From contig CAYMKL010000022.1 of assembly GCA_964390805.1 (NCBI GenBank), forward strand, positions 1-64,000: a DNA stretch of 64,000 bases, written 5' to 3'. The notes beneath the pieces are model-generated. The model did not search any database and was not told the origin of the DNA. It was given only the letters and a program-made list of their open reading frames with translations. Below are positions 47,454-55,571 of this stretch, piece by piece. Origin of the DNA: CAYMKL01 sp964390805. Its GTDB lineage: Bacteria; Chloroflexota; Anaerolineae; VGOG01. A program made the position numbers and the translations under genes. Numbering within the stretch: the stretch's first letter is position 1; the number at the start of each line of letters is the position of its first letter.

Positions 47454-48128
47454 TTATTCTACTGGGGAAGCATATACGAATTCGATAGTCCCTTTGTACA
47501 CAGGTAAGACCATTCTCTCGCGCTTGATCACGCTCACGGCCAGTCCCTCGTAGTTGCGCTCCAGAGCAGCCATAAGCCCCCCGCTCCTGAGCAAGGCTGC
47601 CTCCATGGTCTCGGATTGACCAATAGCCTGCAGAACATAGGGACGCGAAAGTTGCGTCCCATTGATGGTTATCACCCCGTCTTCAGTGCTGGTAATCACT
47701 GAGTATAGGATCAGCCGCTCCCCGTTGATGGCCAAAGCCTCCGCCCCGGCATTGCGCAGCTCGTTGATCAAGTCCTGCAAATCCAGAACGCCGATAGGCC
47801 CGTCGAGACTCGCTTCGACACCCGCCCCTGAGACCTCTGCCAGTCCATTGATGACCCTGACCTTGTTCAGTTCCTCCACTAAAGACTCCAGCACAGTCCG
47901 TCTGGTAGCCTGTTGATATTCGCTGAGTTGTTCCTCCAAAACCTCCATCTCTTCACGCAGGCGGGCATTGTTCTCCACCAGGCTGCTGATGATAACCAAC
48001 TGATCGGCACTCGAAGTGAGTAGAATGGAATCATCGGTCATCTGCTGAGTGCGAAATTGGGCCACAAGTAACAGGCCCAAAATGAAACAGAGTATGGTCA
48101 ACAACAACTGTGCGGAACGACTCTTCAT
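47454..48128 (-). CDS. DUF881 family membrane protein (copy 2)
   Basis: 224 residues. An N-terminal membrane segment (LLLTILCFILGLLLVAQF) precedes a coiled-coil region (LVENNARLREEMEVLEEQLS) and the DUF881 domain (DLQDLINELRNAGAEALAIN and LSRPYVLQAIGQSETMEAAL). In Firmicutes such proteins (YlxW/YlxX type) are found near cell-division genes; their role is unproven. It ends in a short YKGTIEFVYASPVE tail. It is one of two in tandem, separated by 36 bp. Confidence 0.88.
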   Translation of the reverse strand: MKSRSAQLLLTILCFILGLLLVAQFRTQQMTDDSILLTSSADQLVIISSLVENNARLREEMEVLEEQLSEYQQATRRTVLESLVEELNKVRVINGLAEVSGAGVEASLDGPIGVLDLQDLINELRNAGAEALAINGERLILYSVITSTEDGVITINGTQLSRPYVLQAIGQSETMEAALLRSGGLMAALERNYEGLAVSVIKRERMVLPVYKGTIEFVYASPVE

Positions 48129-48164
48129 AGCCCAGGTTGTCTCGTCACTTACCCCTCGATCTCC

Positions 48165-48893
48165 CTATTGGGCATAACGAGTAGGAAAGCCCCCCTTGTA
48201 AGCAGGTAGAGTGAGCATGTCCTTTCTATTTACCTCAAACTGCACACCGTAGAGCTCGGCTCTCTGCTTGACTTCCTTTAGATATGCGGGATTGATCAAA
48301 ACATCTTCCTGCACGATAGGATTGCCGACAGCCTGGATAAGATATGGGGGAGAAAGACGGGTGTCGTTGACCATGACCGTGCTGCCCACGCAATAGATGG
48401 AAGTAGCGGCTACAATCCGCTCATCGTTGACACTGATAGCCTCAGAGCCGGCCAGCCACAGGAGGTTAATCACATCGCGCAGGTCGTACTCGTGGATGAG
48501 GTAGGCGCTGGAGTCCGCTGTCGCCGACGCCGACCGGAGGCTGCTATCATCGAGGATCACCTGGATGCCAGACCCTTCGACAGCCAACAGCCCGGCCATC
48601 ATTTTCTGCCGCTCCAGCTCGGCGTTTATCTCTTTCAACATCTCCGTGTTAGCCGCCAACTCTCGGCGATGTCCGTCCAATTGTTCTCGTATCCGCCCGA
48701 TGCTTTCCTTAAGCTCTTCCTGTTCTGCCTCCAGTTGCTTGATAGTCGGGGCCCCTGACTCGTGCTCAATACCGGGCACTGTCGAAGGCCTCGCTGGGGG
48801 CGATCTCCATTGCAAGCCCAGTAAAGCACCGAAGATCAGAGCAACGATCAAGATAGGAATGTAGTAACGGACACTTTCAAGCTCGAATTTCAT
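48165..48893 (-). CDS. DUF881 family membrane protein (copy 1)
   Basis: 242 residues. TM segment YYIPILIVALIFGALLGLQW at the N-terminus, a coiled coil (QLEAEQEELKESIGRIREQL) and the DUF881 core (YDLRDVINLLWLAGSEAISV and LSPPYLIQAVGNPIVQEDVL). The end (LTLPAYKGGFPTRYAQ) resembles the end of the neighbouring copy (LPVYKGTIEFVYASP), so the two are tandem paralogues. It is preceded by a lipoprotein gene in the same direction. Confidence 0.88.
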   Translation of the reverse strand: MKFELESVRYYIPILIVALIFGALLGLQWRSPPARPSTVPGIEHESGAPTIKQLEAEQEELKESIGRIREQLDGHRRELAANTEMLKEINAELERQKMMAGLLAVEGSGIQVILDDSSLRSASATADSSAYLIHEYDLRDVINLLWLAGSEAISVNDERIVAATSIYCVGSTVMVNDTRLSPPYLIQAVGNPIVQEDVLINPAYLKEVKQRAELYGVQFEVNRKDMLTLPAYKGGFPTRYAQ

Positions 48894-48908
48894 GGATAGG
48901 TTTTGTTA

Positions 48909-49436
48909 TCACTGCGGCATGTTTATGTAGAGATCATAGCCCTTCTCGTTATTTGCCATGCCGACTTCTCCAAGTACCGGCAACACCCATACCCTTAAGT
49001 CATAGGACTGTCGGTAAGGAATGCGGGAGATGCCTCTGAAACGAGCTATTCTTATCTGGCCGGGAGCGATGGTGTCTATCTGGCAAGTCTTTTCCAGGAT
49101 CAGAGCGTCGTCTTCGCCAACAGATAGCCGAGCCTTCACTTTGACGTCGAATTCGGTCTGAAGGCCGATATTCTCCACCGCTACCAACAAAGTTGCCTGC
49201 TCGCCTTTGACCATGATCTGCTCATATCCCAGTGGGGGATCAAAATCAATGGCCAACACAGCCAAATCGTGCTCATCCACGGGAGTTCTAGCTTCACTGA
49301 GGGAAAGTGCATCGAGGGAAACAGGGGCCCGGTCAACGATCTTAACTTCAGCGCAACCGGCTAGTGAGAGGGAGGTCAGCAGTATCACCATCACCATGAC
49401 AAACCAGATGCATCGCATCTCACCTCTTCGTGACAT
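48909..49436 (-). CDS. uncharacterised lipoprotein with CARDB-like domain
   Basis: 175-residue lipoprotein. The ATG at 49436 follows GGAGG at six bases. The signal peptide WFVMVMVILLTSLSLAGC ends with the lipobox LAGC. The mature part is beta-rich: ATLLVAVENIGLQTEFDVKV and IAPGQIRIARFRGI, resembling CARDB/NEW3 adhesion-type domains. It is cotranscribed with the two DUF881 genes. Function unknown; a role at the cell surface is likely from the signal peptide. Confidence 0.75.
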   Translation of the reverse strand: MSRRGEMRCIWFVMVMVILLTSLSLAGCAEVKIVDRAPVSLDALSLSEARTPVDEHDLAVLAIDFDPPLGYEQIMVKGEQATLLVAVENIGLQTEFDVKVKARLSVGEDDALILEKTCQIDTIAPGQIRIARFRGISRIPYRQSYDLRVWVLPVLGEVGMANNEKGYDLYINMPQ

Positions 49437-49495
49437 TTAGTGCCTCCTTTTGTGATAGCTCTTGGCAGGCTTGCCTAAGGCGCAATGGCACCACC

Positions 49496-49513
49496 CTTCG
49501 TCAGGCTCAGGAT
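49496..49513. repeat. CTTCGTCAGGCTCAGGAT repeat
   Basis: One-base variant of the CTTCGACAGGCTCAGGAT family in the 209-bp gap between the lipoprotein and signal peptidase genes. It is a single, unpaired copy. Confidence 0.6.
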
Positions 49514-49584
49514 GCTACCTGCCAGGGTAATCTTAAACCAGATAGGCTCTTTTGTCAAGTTTGCACTCAAACCTCCAAGGCCAG

Positions 49585-49614
49585 TTTGCCTTCTGATTAG
49601 AGATGTATTATAAT
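49585..49614 (+). promoter_or_regulatory. possible promoter of the signal peptidase gene
   Basis: TATAAT at 49609-49614 is exact; the -35 is weak (TTTGCC at 49585-49590, 18-bp spacing). It is 32 bp before the assigned start. Confidence 0.5.
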
Positions 49615-49645
49615 TTGGAAGCAATGTGAATGTGATGAGAGAGGG

Positions 49646-50341
49646 GTGAACGATTTGCTCGAGGAATTGCCTGAGATACAGGACAACCAGAAAACAGTTG
49701 ATGACCAGGCTCATCTCTACCCATCGGTTAGCGACATACAGATGCAGCAAACCGAGACGTGGGACGGTCAGGAAACAGTTGACGATCAGGATACAGAAGA
49801 TCAACGACAGGGGGGAAAGTCCATCCTGCGCGAGATGATGGAGACAGCGCTCCTGATCATATTGGTCTTTGTTGTAACCCGCGTTCTAATCCAGAACTTC
49901 CGCATTGAAGGAATCAGCATGGAGCCCAATCTCCACGATGGGCAATATCTGATCATAAGCAAGCTTGCATACTATCTTCATCCTCCTGAGCGCGGAGATG
50001 TAGTGGTCTTCCACTTCCCCAGGAATCCCAGCCGGGATTTCATCAAACGAGTCATTGGACTACCAGGAGAGAAGGTGGAGATCAGGGGGGAAAGCGTCTT
50101 TGTCAACGGCGAAGAACTGGAAGAACCGTATGCGCTTCACACGGGCAGGTACGCTTGGGGGCCTCAGATCCTGGCAGAAAACGAGTACTTCGTCCTGGGT
50201 GACAATCGCGATAGCTCCAGCGACTCTCATAATTGGGGACCTCTGTCTAGAGATGCCATTCTGGGCAAGGCTTGGATATCCTATTGGCCCCCCAAGTATC
50301 TGGGAACTGTGCCCAACTATTCCTACGCTGCCACGGAATGA
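49646..50341 (+). CDS. lepB: signal peptidase I
   Basis: 231-residue membrane serine protease that removes signal peptides of exported proteins. A hydrophilic N-terminal extension (about 65 residues, with KTVDDQ and ETVDDQ repeats) precedes TM segment TALLIILVFVVTRVLIQNF. The catalytic Ser is in RIEGISMEPNLHDGQ and the general-base Lys in FIKRVIGLPGEKVE. A box further on is ENEYFVLGDNRDSSSDSHNW. GTG at 49646 is the longest start; the ATG of MQQTET (49742) is a possible alternative that would remove most of the extension. Confidence 0.92.
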   Translation: MNDLLEELPEIQDNQKTVDDQAHLYPSVSDIQMQQTETWDGQETVDDQDTEDQRQGGKSILREMMETALLIILVFVVTRVLIQNFRIEGISMEPNLHDGQYLIISKLAYYLHPPERGDVVVFHFPRNPSRDFIKRVIGLPGEKVEIRGESVFVNGEELEEPYALHTGRYAWGPQILAENEYFVLGDNRDSSSDSHNWGPLSRDAILGKAWISYWPPKYLGTVPNYSYAATE

Positions 50342-50379
50342 GATGGCAAGCCAAATCCGGTACATGGAGTCAGGCATAG

Positions 50380-51195
50380 ATGGCCATACAAGAAAACGAG
50401 GTAAGGGAAATAGTGAAGCGAGTCTTGCTACGGACCCTCGGCATGGGCGAGGCTGATGAGCCCCGCGCCTCATCTCCGCCTGGCATGGCGAAGCGCTCCC
50501 TGATAACTGAAAAGGACGTGGAGGCTGTTCCCCCAGGGGGTGAATTGCATTTCCCCGCTGGAGCCATAGTCACCCCCAGGGCTCGGGAGGCGGCCATGGA
50601 AAGAAAGATTGCCCTCTCCCCCGAGCCTGGCCCTTCACTACGGCCAGGACTTCGTCGAGCTCAGTCGAGACGCTCAGTGCAAGCGACTATGCTCAGGACA
50701 GGCTCCATCAGCACTCTGAGCGGAGCCCCAAATCCTGGTAGCAAAGTTATCGCCCTCGGCGCTGACCACGGCGGCTTTGCCATGAAAGAGACTCTCAAGG
50801 CCTACCTCCAGGAACTTGGCTACGCCATCAAGGATTGCGGCGCCTTCAGCAGCCAATCGGTAGATTACCCCGATTTCGCCTACGCCGTGGCCAAACTGGT
50901 CTCCGAGGGCCAGGCCTGGCGGGGGATCATGATTGACGGCGCAGGGATTGGCTCCTGCATGGCAGCCAACAAGGTGCCAGGGGTGCGGGCCAGCTTATGC
51001 TATGATCTCTCCACCGCCGTAAACGCCCGCGAGCACAACGACGCCAATGTATTGACGTTAGGCGGGCATCTCATCGCCGAGGGCCTGGCCAAGCAGATCG
51101 TGAAGACGTGGCTGGATACAAAATTCGCTGGCGGCCGTCACGAGCGCAGAGTGAACAAGATCATGGGCATCGAGAAACGATTCCTGCGGAAATGA
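50380..51195 (+). CDS. RpiB/LacAB-type sugar-phosphate isomerase with microcompartment-like N-terminal extension
   Basis: 271 residues. The C-terminal half (from about 121) is an RpiB-family isomerase: KVIALGADHGGFAMKETLKA, WRGIMIDGAGIGSCMAANKV and NARE-HNDANVLTLGG. The N-terminus ENEVREIVKRVLLRTLG is a short amphipathic helix of the kind used as bacterial-microcompartment encapsulation peptide. A second extra segment (LITEKDVEAVPPGG, AGAIVTPRAREAAMERKI) recalls domains in microcompartment-linked cobalamin adenosyltransferases. A linker of about 30 residues (RRAQSRRSVQATMLRTGS) contains degenerate repeat DNA (TCGAGCTCAG, GCTCAGGACAGGCTCC). It overlaps functionally with the deoC gene 6 bp downstream. 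Usual RpiB length is about 150 residues, so this form is clearly extended. Confidence 0.85.
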   Translation: MAIQENEVREIVKRVLLRTLGMGEADEPRASSPPGMAKRSLITEKDVEAVPPGGELHFPAGAIVTPRAREAAMERKIALSPEPGPSLRPGLRRAQSRRSVQATMLRTGSISTLSGAPNPGSKVIALGADHGGFAMKETLKAYLQELGYAIKDCGAFSSQSVDYPDFAYAVAKLVSEGQAWRGIMIDGAGIGSCMAANKVPGVRASLCYDLSTAVNAREHNDANVLTLGGHLIAEGLAKQIVKTWLDTKFAGGRHERRVNKIMGIEKRFLRK

Positions 51196-51201
51196 GGAGA
51201 C

Positions 51202-52080
51202 ATGGAGCTGGATAGAGCAGCCGTAGAACAACTGGTAGAACGGATCACCAAAGAGGTGCTGATCCTGTTGCAGGAGGAAGAGGCCGGCGCCCAATCAGGA
51301 TCGGAGTGCTTGACTTGCAACGGCCAGTGCACCGAGAAGTGCCCGGACAAGACCCAGGAAGTGATTGACGCTGGGGCGACCAGGATTGGCAACCCTCTAG
51401 GTTCCACTAACGTGGCGGCCAACATCGCTCACATGATTGACCATACCCTGCTCAAAGCGGACGCCAGCCAGGAGCAAATCGCCCAGCTTTGCTACGAGGC
51501 CCGCAAGTATGGCTTTGCCGCCGTCTGCGTCAACCCTGCCAACGTCAAACTGGCCGCTCAACTCCTCAAGGGCGCGCCGGTGGCCATCGCCGCAGTGGTG
51601 GGCTTTCCTTTGGGGGCCACCTCGCCTGAGGTCAAGTCTTACGAGGCACAACAGGCTATTGAGGACGGGTCCACCGAGATTGACATGGTCATCAACGTAG
51701 GCGCTCTTAAGTCCAAGGACTACGCGCTGGTGGAGCGAGACATCGCCACCGTGACGCGCACCTGTCACAACAACCGGGCGGTCTGCAAAGTGATCATCGA
51801 GGCTGCCCTGCTGGCGGACGAGGAGAAGACCAAGTCCTGCCAATTGGCCAAGGCGGCCGGGGCTGACTACGTCAAGACCTCGACCGGCTTTGGGCCCGGA
51901 GGGGCTACAGTTGAGGATGTGGCTCTAATGCGGCGGGCGGTTGGGCCTGAGATGGGCATCAAGGCAGCGGGGGGCATCAGGACCCTCGAGGCCGTCAAGC
52001 AGATGGTCAAGGCCGGGGCTACGCGCATCGGAGCCAGCGCGGGGGTGAAGATTGTGCAGGAGGCCAGATCAACAGCCTAG
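51202..52080 (+). CDS. deoC: deoxyribose-phosphate aldolase with N-terminal targeting-like helix and Cys cluster
   Basis: 292 residues. The aldolase core (from about 70) shows MIDHTLLKADASQEQIAQLC, VAAVVGFPLGATSPEVK-like AVVGFPLGATSPEVK, the Lys block CKVIIEAALL and the Schiff-base Lys in ADYVKTSTGFGPGGATVEDV. The enzyme splits deoxyribose-5-phosphate to glyceraldehyde-3-phosphate and acetaldehyde. The N-terminal RAAVEQLVERITKEVLILLQ is an amphipathic helix like microcompartment encapsulation peptides. After it is a Cys cluster, CLTCNGQCTEKC (Cys 36, 39, 43, 47). Ordinary DeoC is about 220-250 residues, so about 65 are extra. It is cotranscribed with the RpiB-type isomerase. Confidence 0.9.
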   Translation: MELDRAAVEQLVERITKEVLILLQEEEAGAQSGSECLTCNGQCTEKCPDKTQEVIDAGATRIGNPLGSTNVAANIAHMIDHTLLKADASQEQIAQLCYEARKYGFAAVCVNPANVKLAAQLLKGAPVAIAAVVGFPLGATSPEVKSYEAQQAIEDGSTEIDMVINVGALKSKDYALVERDIATVTRTCHNNRAVCKVIIEAALLADEEKTKSCQLAKAAGADYVKTSTGFGPGGATVEDVALMRRAVGPEMGIKAAGGIRTLEAVKQMVKAGATRIGASAGVKIVQEARSTA

Positions 52081-52225
52081 CGCGTTTATTAGTTCATCCC
52101 CAGGAATGAGGAATCCGTTCGCCCAGCGCGGGTGGCGAAATGGAGAACAGGACGACAACTTGGTTGTCAGATAGGATGCAGCAGCGACCGGCGTGTTGTC
52201 AGCAAAAAGAAATGGAGACGAAAGC

Positions 52226-52676
52226 GTGACCAGCCTTTATCTCGATATGAACATCTATAACCGGCCGTTTGACGACCAAAGTCAGATGCGTATCCAATTG
52301 GAGACGGTCGCGATCACGATGATTTTCGCCCTGATCGAGAGCGGTTGCTTTTCTGCCCGATGGTCATTTGTGTTGGAGTTATGAGAATAGCCGCAATCCT
52401 TTCTCAGAACGCAAGGCATTTGTTCACTATCTGGCCCAGGCTTGTGATAGCACAGTTGAGCCTGATGAACCCATCAGGAAACTAGCCAAGGAGTTGTCAG
52501 AGAGCCACCAGATTCGAGGGCGAGACGCACTTCACCTGGCATGCGCAGAGTTATCTGGATGCGACTATCTGGTCACTTGCGATGATCGCTTGAACCGCCA
52601 GGGAAAGCGGTTGAGAGAGAATGGCACGCTAACAGTGAAGGTTATCAACCCGCTAGACTTGTTGAGGGAGGTGTAA
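52226..52676 (+). pseudogene. PIN-domain (VapC-like) toxin gene with a frameshift
   Basis: The first part (GTG at 52226) reads TSLYLDMNIYNRPFDDQSQM and ends at a stop near 52383. The +1 frame continues as YENSRNPFSERKAFVHYLAQ, GRDALHLACAELSGCDYLVT and CDDRLNRQGKRLREN. The three acidic PIN residues (LYLD, GRDALH, VTCDDRL) are all there. An extra T near 52378 (GGAGTTATGAG where GGAGTATGAG would restore frame) explains the break. It is either a true mutation or a sequencing error. A partner gene follows 1 bp later. Confidence 0.75.
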
Positions 52677-52677
52677 G

Positions 52678-52908
52678 ATGATATTGACAAACCAACGATT
52701 TGATCATTCCGACGTAGCTTTGCGAGAGATCGGATTCATGGTCCTGGTGCGATCTCTGGGATATGCGGATACACTTCGCTTCCTCAACCAACTGCTCCCC
52801 GGCCAAGGGGACTATTTGGAATGGCAGGACCAGATCTTTGGGGAGGCAAGTGTTGACGAAATCTACGAACAAGCTCAAAAACATTGGAAGCATCCTCCCG
52901 CATGCTGA
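52678..52908 (+). CDS. small protein, possible partner of the broken PIN gene
   Basis: 76-residue protein of unknown function, with VALREIGFMVLVRSLGYADT and LLPGQGDYLEWQDQIFGEAS. It starts 2 bases after the PIN gene stop and overlaps the next gene by 7 bp. The position suggests a toxin-antitoxin associate; the sequence itself is not recognised. Confidence 0.6.
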   Translation: MILTNQRFDHSDVALREIGFMVLVRSLGYADTLRFLNQLLPGQGDYLEWQDQIFGEASVDEIYEQAQKHWKHPPAC

Positions 52909-53204
52909 AAGTTCGAGATTTTGTAGAAGCCCGGATTTACGATGACGAAGAAGCCGTCATCCAAGATGCGTTGCGTCACTTGCTGCGTGCACGCACCGAT
53001 TTGCGTACCCAACTAGCAGTCCACCGTTACCAGACTGAGGAGATTTCGCTGGCCAAGGCAGCCAGCCTGGCCGGAGTTAGTTGGGCGCAAATGAAGGATA
53101 TTTTGGCAGAACGCGGTATTCAGCCCCGACTTGGTCCAGAAACTATAGCGGAGGCCAAGGAAGAAGTTGAAACATTGCGCGACCACTTTGCAGGGCAACG
53201 ATGA
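52902..53204 (+). CDS. UPF0175 family antitoxin-like protein
   Basis: 100-residue protein. The C-terminal half ISLAKAASLAGVSWAQMKDI with LAERGIQPRLGPETIAEAK is the UPF0175 helix-turn-helix signature; the N-terminal half has DDEEAVIQDALRHLLRARTD. UPF0175 proteins usually precede DUF3368 toxins, and here the stop overlaps the toxin start by 4 bp (ATGA). The ATG at 52902 is the only start that fits the family length. Confidence 0.8.
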   Translation: MLKVRDFVEARIYDDEEAVIQDALRHLLRARTDLRTQLAVHRYQTEEISLAKAASLAGVSWAQMKDILAERGIQPRLGPETIAEAKEEVETLRDHFAGQR

Positions 53205-53436
53205 ACATCATCGCCAACACTACAGTAATATCAAACTTTGCCGCCATTGCCAACTCGATCTGCTGCGCTAATTCTACGGTGTCGTGCACATCCCGGCCGA
53301 AGTGTACGAAGCGGGAGTGAGGATCGTGCAGGAGGCCAAAGCAGCGGCCCGACACGCTAATACCGCTCGAGTCTGTTTCATAAAATTCGTAGCAAGCCAT
53401 TCCAAGACCGAGGACTGTAAGAGGCGAAAGCGCTGA
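53201..53436 (+). pseudogene. DUF3368 (PIN-like) toxin gene, broken
   Basis: It begins MNIIANTTVISNFAAIAN, the typical DUF3368 start, with the ATG overlapping the UPF0175 stop. A missing base near 53254 shifts the frame; in the corrected frame DLLR is followed by a stop (TAA where CAA is expected), then FYGVVHIPAEVYEAGVRIVQ, typical of the family. The C-terminal half is lost or replaced by unrelated sequence up to the terminator at 53451. So the toxin is dead while its antitoxin remains. Confidence 0.7.
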
Positions 53437-53450
53437 TTACAGCACCCGCA

Positions 53451-53486
53451 AAAAGAAAAAGCCCCTCCGAGTTTGGAGGGGCTTTT
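53451..53486. terminator. bidirectional intrinsic terminator after groEL
   Basis: GCCCCTCC (53461-53468) pairs with GGAGGGGC (53475-53482). TTTT follows on the plus strand, and a run of Ts (interrupted once) follows on the minus strand, so it stops both groEL and plus-strand transcription. Confidence 0.9.
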
Positions 53487-53496
53487 CACGCATTGC

Positions 53497-55128
53497 CTAA
53501 TACTGAGGCATAGGCGGTGCGGGCGGTGGGGTTTCTTCGGGAATCTCAGTGATCAGAGCCTCGGTGGTGAGGATCATGGCCGCGATGCTGGCCGCGTTCT
53601 CCACCGCGCTTCGGGTTACCTTGGCCGGATCAATGATCCCCTTCTCCACCATATCTCCATAATCATTGGCGATCACGTCATAGCCTATCTTGTCGTTCTT
53701 CTTCTCTTCCTGAGATCTCCTCACATTCTGCACTACCACAGCCCCGTCCATGCCGGCGTTCTGAACGATCCCCCGCATGGGCTCCTCCAGGGCTCTCCTG
53801 AAGATATTCACCCCTGTCTGCTCGTCGAGGAGGTCCATTTTGATATCACCCAGGACTGGCACAGCATTGATGAGGGCCACCCCGCCTCCGGGGACGATCC
53901 CCTCTTCCACAGCAGCCCTGGTGGCCGAGAGGGCATCCTCGACGCGGTGCTTCTTCTCTTTCAGCTCCACCTCGGTGGCGGCGCCGACTTTGATGACTGC
54001 CACTCCACCGGTCAGCTTGGCCAGCCGCTCTTGCAGTTTCTCCTTGTCGTAATCGGAAGTACTCTTCTCGACTTCAACCCTGATCTGCTCCATGCGGCCC
54101 TTGATCTCTTTATCAGAGCCCTTGCCCTCGATGACGGTGGTGTTGTCCTTGCTGGACACGACCTTGCGGGCCTGGCCCAGGTCGCTGATCTGTGCCGTCT
54201 CCAGCTTGCGGCCCATCTCTTCGGTGATCACCTGACCGCCGGTGAGGATGGCGATGTCCTGTAGCATGGCCTTGCGCCGGTCGCCAAATCCAGGGGCCTT
54301 CACGGCTAGCAAGCTGAAAGTGCCCCGCAGCTTGTTGAGGACCAGTGTCGCCAACGCCTCTCCATCCACGTCTTCAGCGATGACTACCAGCTCGCGCTTT
54401 CCCACCTGCACCAGTTTCTCCAAAACGGGGATGATGTCGGTGGCGGCGGAGATCTTCTTGTCGTGGATCAGGATGTAGGGCTCTTCCAGCTCGGCCTGCA
54501 TGGCCTCAGGATTGGTGATAAAGTAAGGGGACATGTACCCCCTATCGAACTGCATGCCCTCCACGTACTCGGTCTCGAAGGCCAACCCCCTCGACTCCTC
54601 GACGGTGATCACACCGTCCTTGCCAACCTTGTCCATCACCTCGGCGATGAGAGCTCCGATCTCCTTGTCATTGGCCGAGATGGCGGCCACGTTGGCGATC
54701 TCATCCTTGGTGATCAGATTCTTGGACTGTCCCTTGATGGCCTCCACGATGGCCCCAGTCGCCCTCTCAATGCCCCTCTTGATGAGCATGGGGTTGGCTC
54801 CAGCGGCCACGTTCTTCAGCCCTTCATTGACGATCATGTGGGCCAGGACTGTGGCGGTGGTGGTGCCGTCTCCGGCCACGTCGTTAGTCTTGGTGGCTGC
54901 TTCTTTGAGGAGCTGGGCGCCCATGTTTTCGTAGGGATCCTCCAGCTCTATCTCCTTGGCCACGGTTACGCCGTCGTGAGTGATGGTGGGAGCTCCCCAC
55001 TTCTTGTCCAGGGCCACGTTGCGTCCCTTCGGCCCCAGGGTTGTACCCACTGCGTTGGCCATGACGTCAATTCCCTTTTTCAGGGACCTTCTAGCTTCTT
55101 CTGAGAAAATAAGTTGTTTTGCAGGCAT
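53497..55128 (-). CDS. groL: chaperonin GroEL (60 kDa)
   Basis: 543-residue ATP-dependent chaperonin subunit that forms the double-ring folding chamber with GroES. Signature regions are present: VGTTLGPKGRNVALDKKWGA, TVAKEIELEDPYENMGAQLL, DGTTTATVLA, and the AAVEEGIVPGGGVALINAVP signature. The tail ends PPPAPPMPQY instead of the common Gly-Gly-Met repeat. It is the second gene of the CIRCE-controlled operon, 18 bp after groES. Confidence 0.97.
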   Translation of the reverse strand: MPAKQLIFSEEARRSLKKGIDVMANAVGTTLGPKGRNVALDKKWGAPTITHDGVTVAKEIELEDPYENMGAQLLKEAATKTNDVAGDGTTTATVLAHMIVNEGLKNVAAGANPMLIKRGIERATGAIVEAIKGQSKNLITKDEIANVAAISANDKEIGALIAEVMDKVGKDGVITVEESRGLAFETEYVEGMQFDRGYMSPYFITNPEAMQAELEEPYILIHDKKISAATDIIPVLEKLVQVGKRELVVIAEDVDGEALATLVLNKLRGTFSLLAVKAPGFGDRRKAMLQDIAILTGGQVITEEMGRKLETAQISDLGQARKVVSSKDNTTVIEGKGSDKEIKGRMEQIRVEVEKSTSDYDKEKLQERLAKLTGGVAVIKVGAATEVELKEKKHRVEDALSATRAAVEEGIVPGGGVALINAVPVLGDIKMDLLDEQTGVNIFRRALEEPMRGIVQNAGMDGAVVVQNVRRSQEEKKNDKIGYDVIANDYGDMVEKGIIDPAKVTRSAVENAASIAAMILTTEALITEIPEETPPPAPPMPQY

Positions 55129-55146
55129 AGTTTTAATCTCCTTTTC

Positions 55147-55443
55147 TTATTCCACTATTGCCAGGATATCGCTCTCTCTGAGCACCAGGACCTTGCGGTC
55201 AGTCTCCAGCTTGACCTCGGTGCCGGCGTACTTGGCAAAGAGAACGCGGTCCCCCTCCTTGACGTCCATGGGGATGCGCTTTCCCTCTTCGTCGCGGCGG
55301 CCTGGGCCAACGGCCAAGACCTCACCCTCCTGCGGCTTCTCCTTGGCCGTCTCCGGAAGGACGATACCGCTGGCCGTCACTTCCTCCTTCTCGATGGGCT
55401 CCACAATCAGACGGTCGCCCAAGGGCTTCAGCTTAATTGACAT
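55147..55443 (-). CDS. groS: co-chaperonin GroES (10 kDa)
   Basis: 98-residue heptameric lid of the GroEL chamber. The ATG at 55443 (MSIKLKPLGDRLIVEPIEKE) is chosen over one five codons earlier because of the GGAGGTAGGA before it. The mobile loop reads ETAKEKPQEGEVLAVGPG. The C-terminal blocks GDRVLFAKYAGTEVKL and LVLRESDILAIVE are typical. Confidence 0.97.
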   Translation of the reverse strand: MSIKLKPLGDRLIVEPIEKEEVTASGIVLPETAKEKPQEGEVLAVGPGRRDEEGKRIPMDVKEGDRVLFAKYAGTEVKLETDRKVLVLRESDILAIVE

Positions 55444-55481
55444 TTTTCCTACCTCCATTTACGATTTTTAGTTTTCACATT

Positions 55482-55508
55482 TTAGCACTCTCAGCTCGAG
55501 AGTGCTAA
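55482..55508. promoter_or_regulatory. CIRCE operator (HrcA binding site)
   Basis: TTAGCACTC (55482-55490), nine bases, GAGTGCTAA (55500-55508): an exact match to the CIRCE consensus. It lies in the 5' leader of groES. HrcA is not encoded in the window. Confidence 0.97.
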
Positions 55509-55519
55509 AAGCGATACAT

Positions 55520-55548
55520 ATAATACCACAAAATCGCCAAACGCGCAA
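55520..55548 (-). promoter_or_regulatory. promoter of the groES-groEL operon
   Basis: On the minus strand TTGCGC (55548-55543) and TATTAT (55525-55520) at 17-bp spacing. The predicted transcript starts near 55512, so the CIRCE element forms the very 5' end of the mRNA. Confidence 0.75.
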
Positions 55549-55571
55549 ATCGCACTTTGCCCGCCGGCAGG

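Noticed and set aside
52040..53350. Shared GTGCAGGAGGCCA between the deoC end and the broken DUF3368 region
   Set aside because: Only 13 bp, and both encode IVQEA in plausible native contexts; no further similarity around it, so a chance match is more likely than gene conversion.
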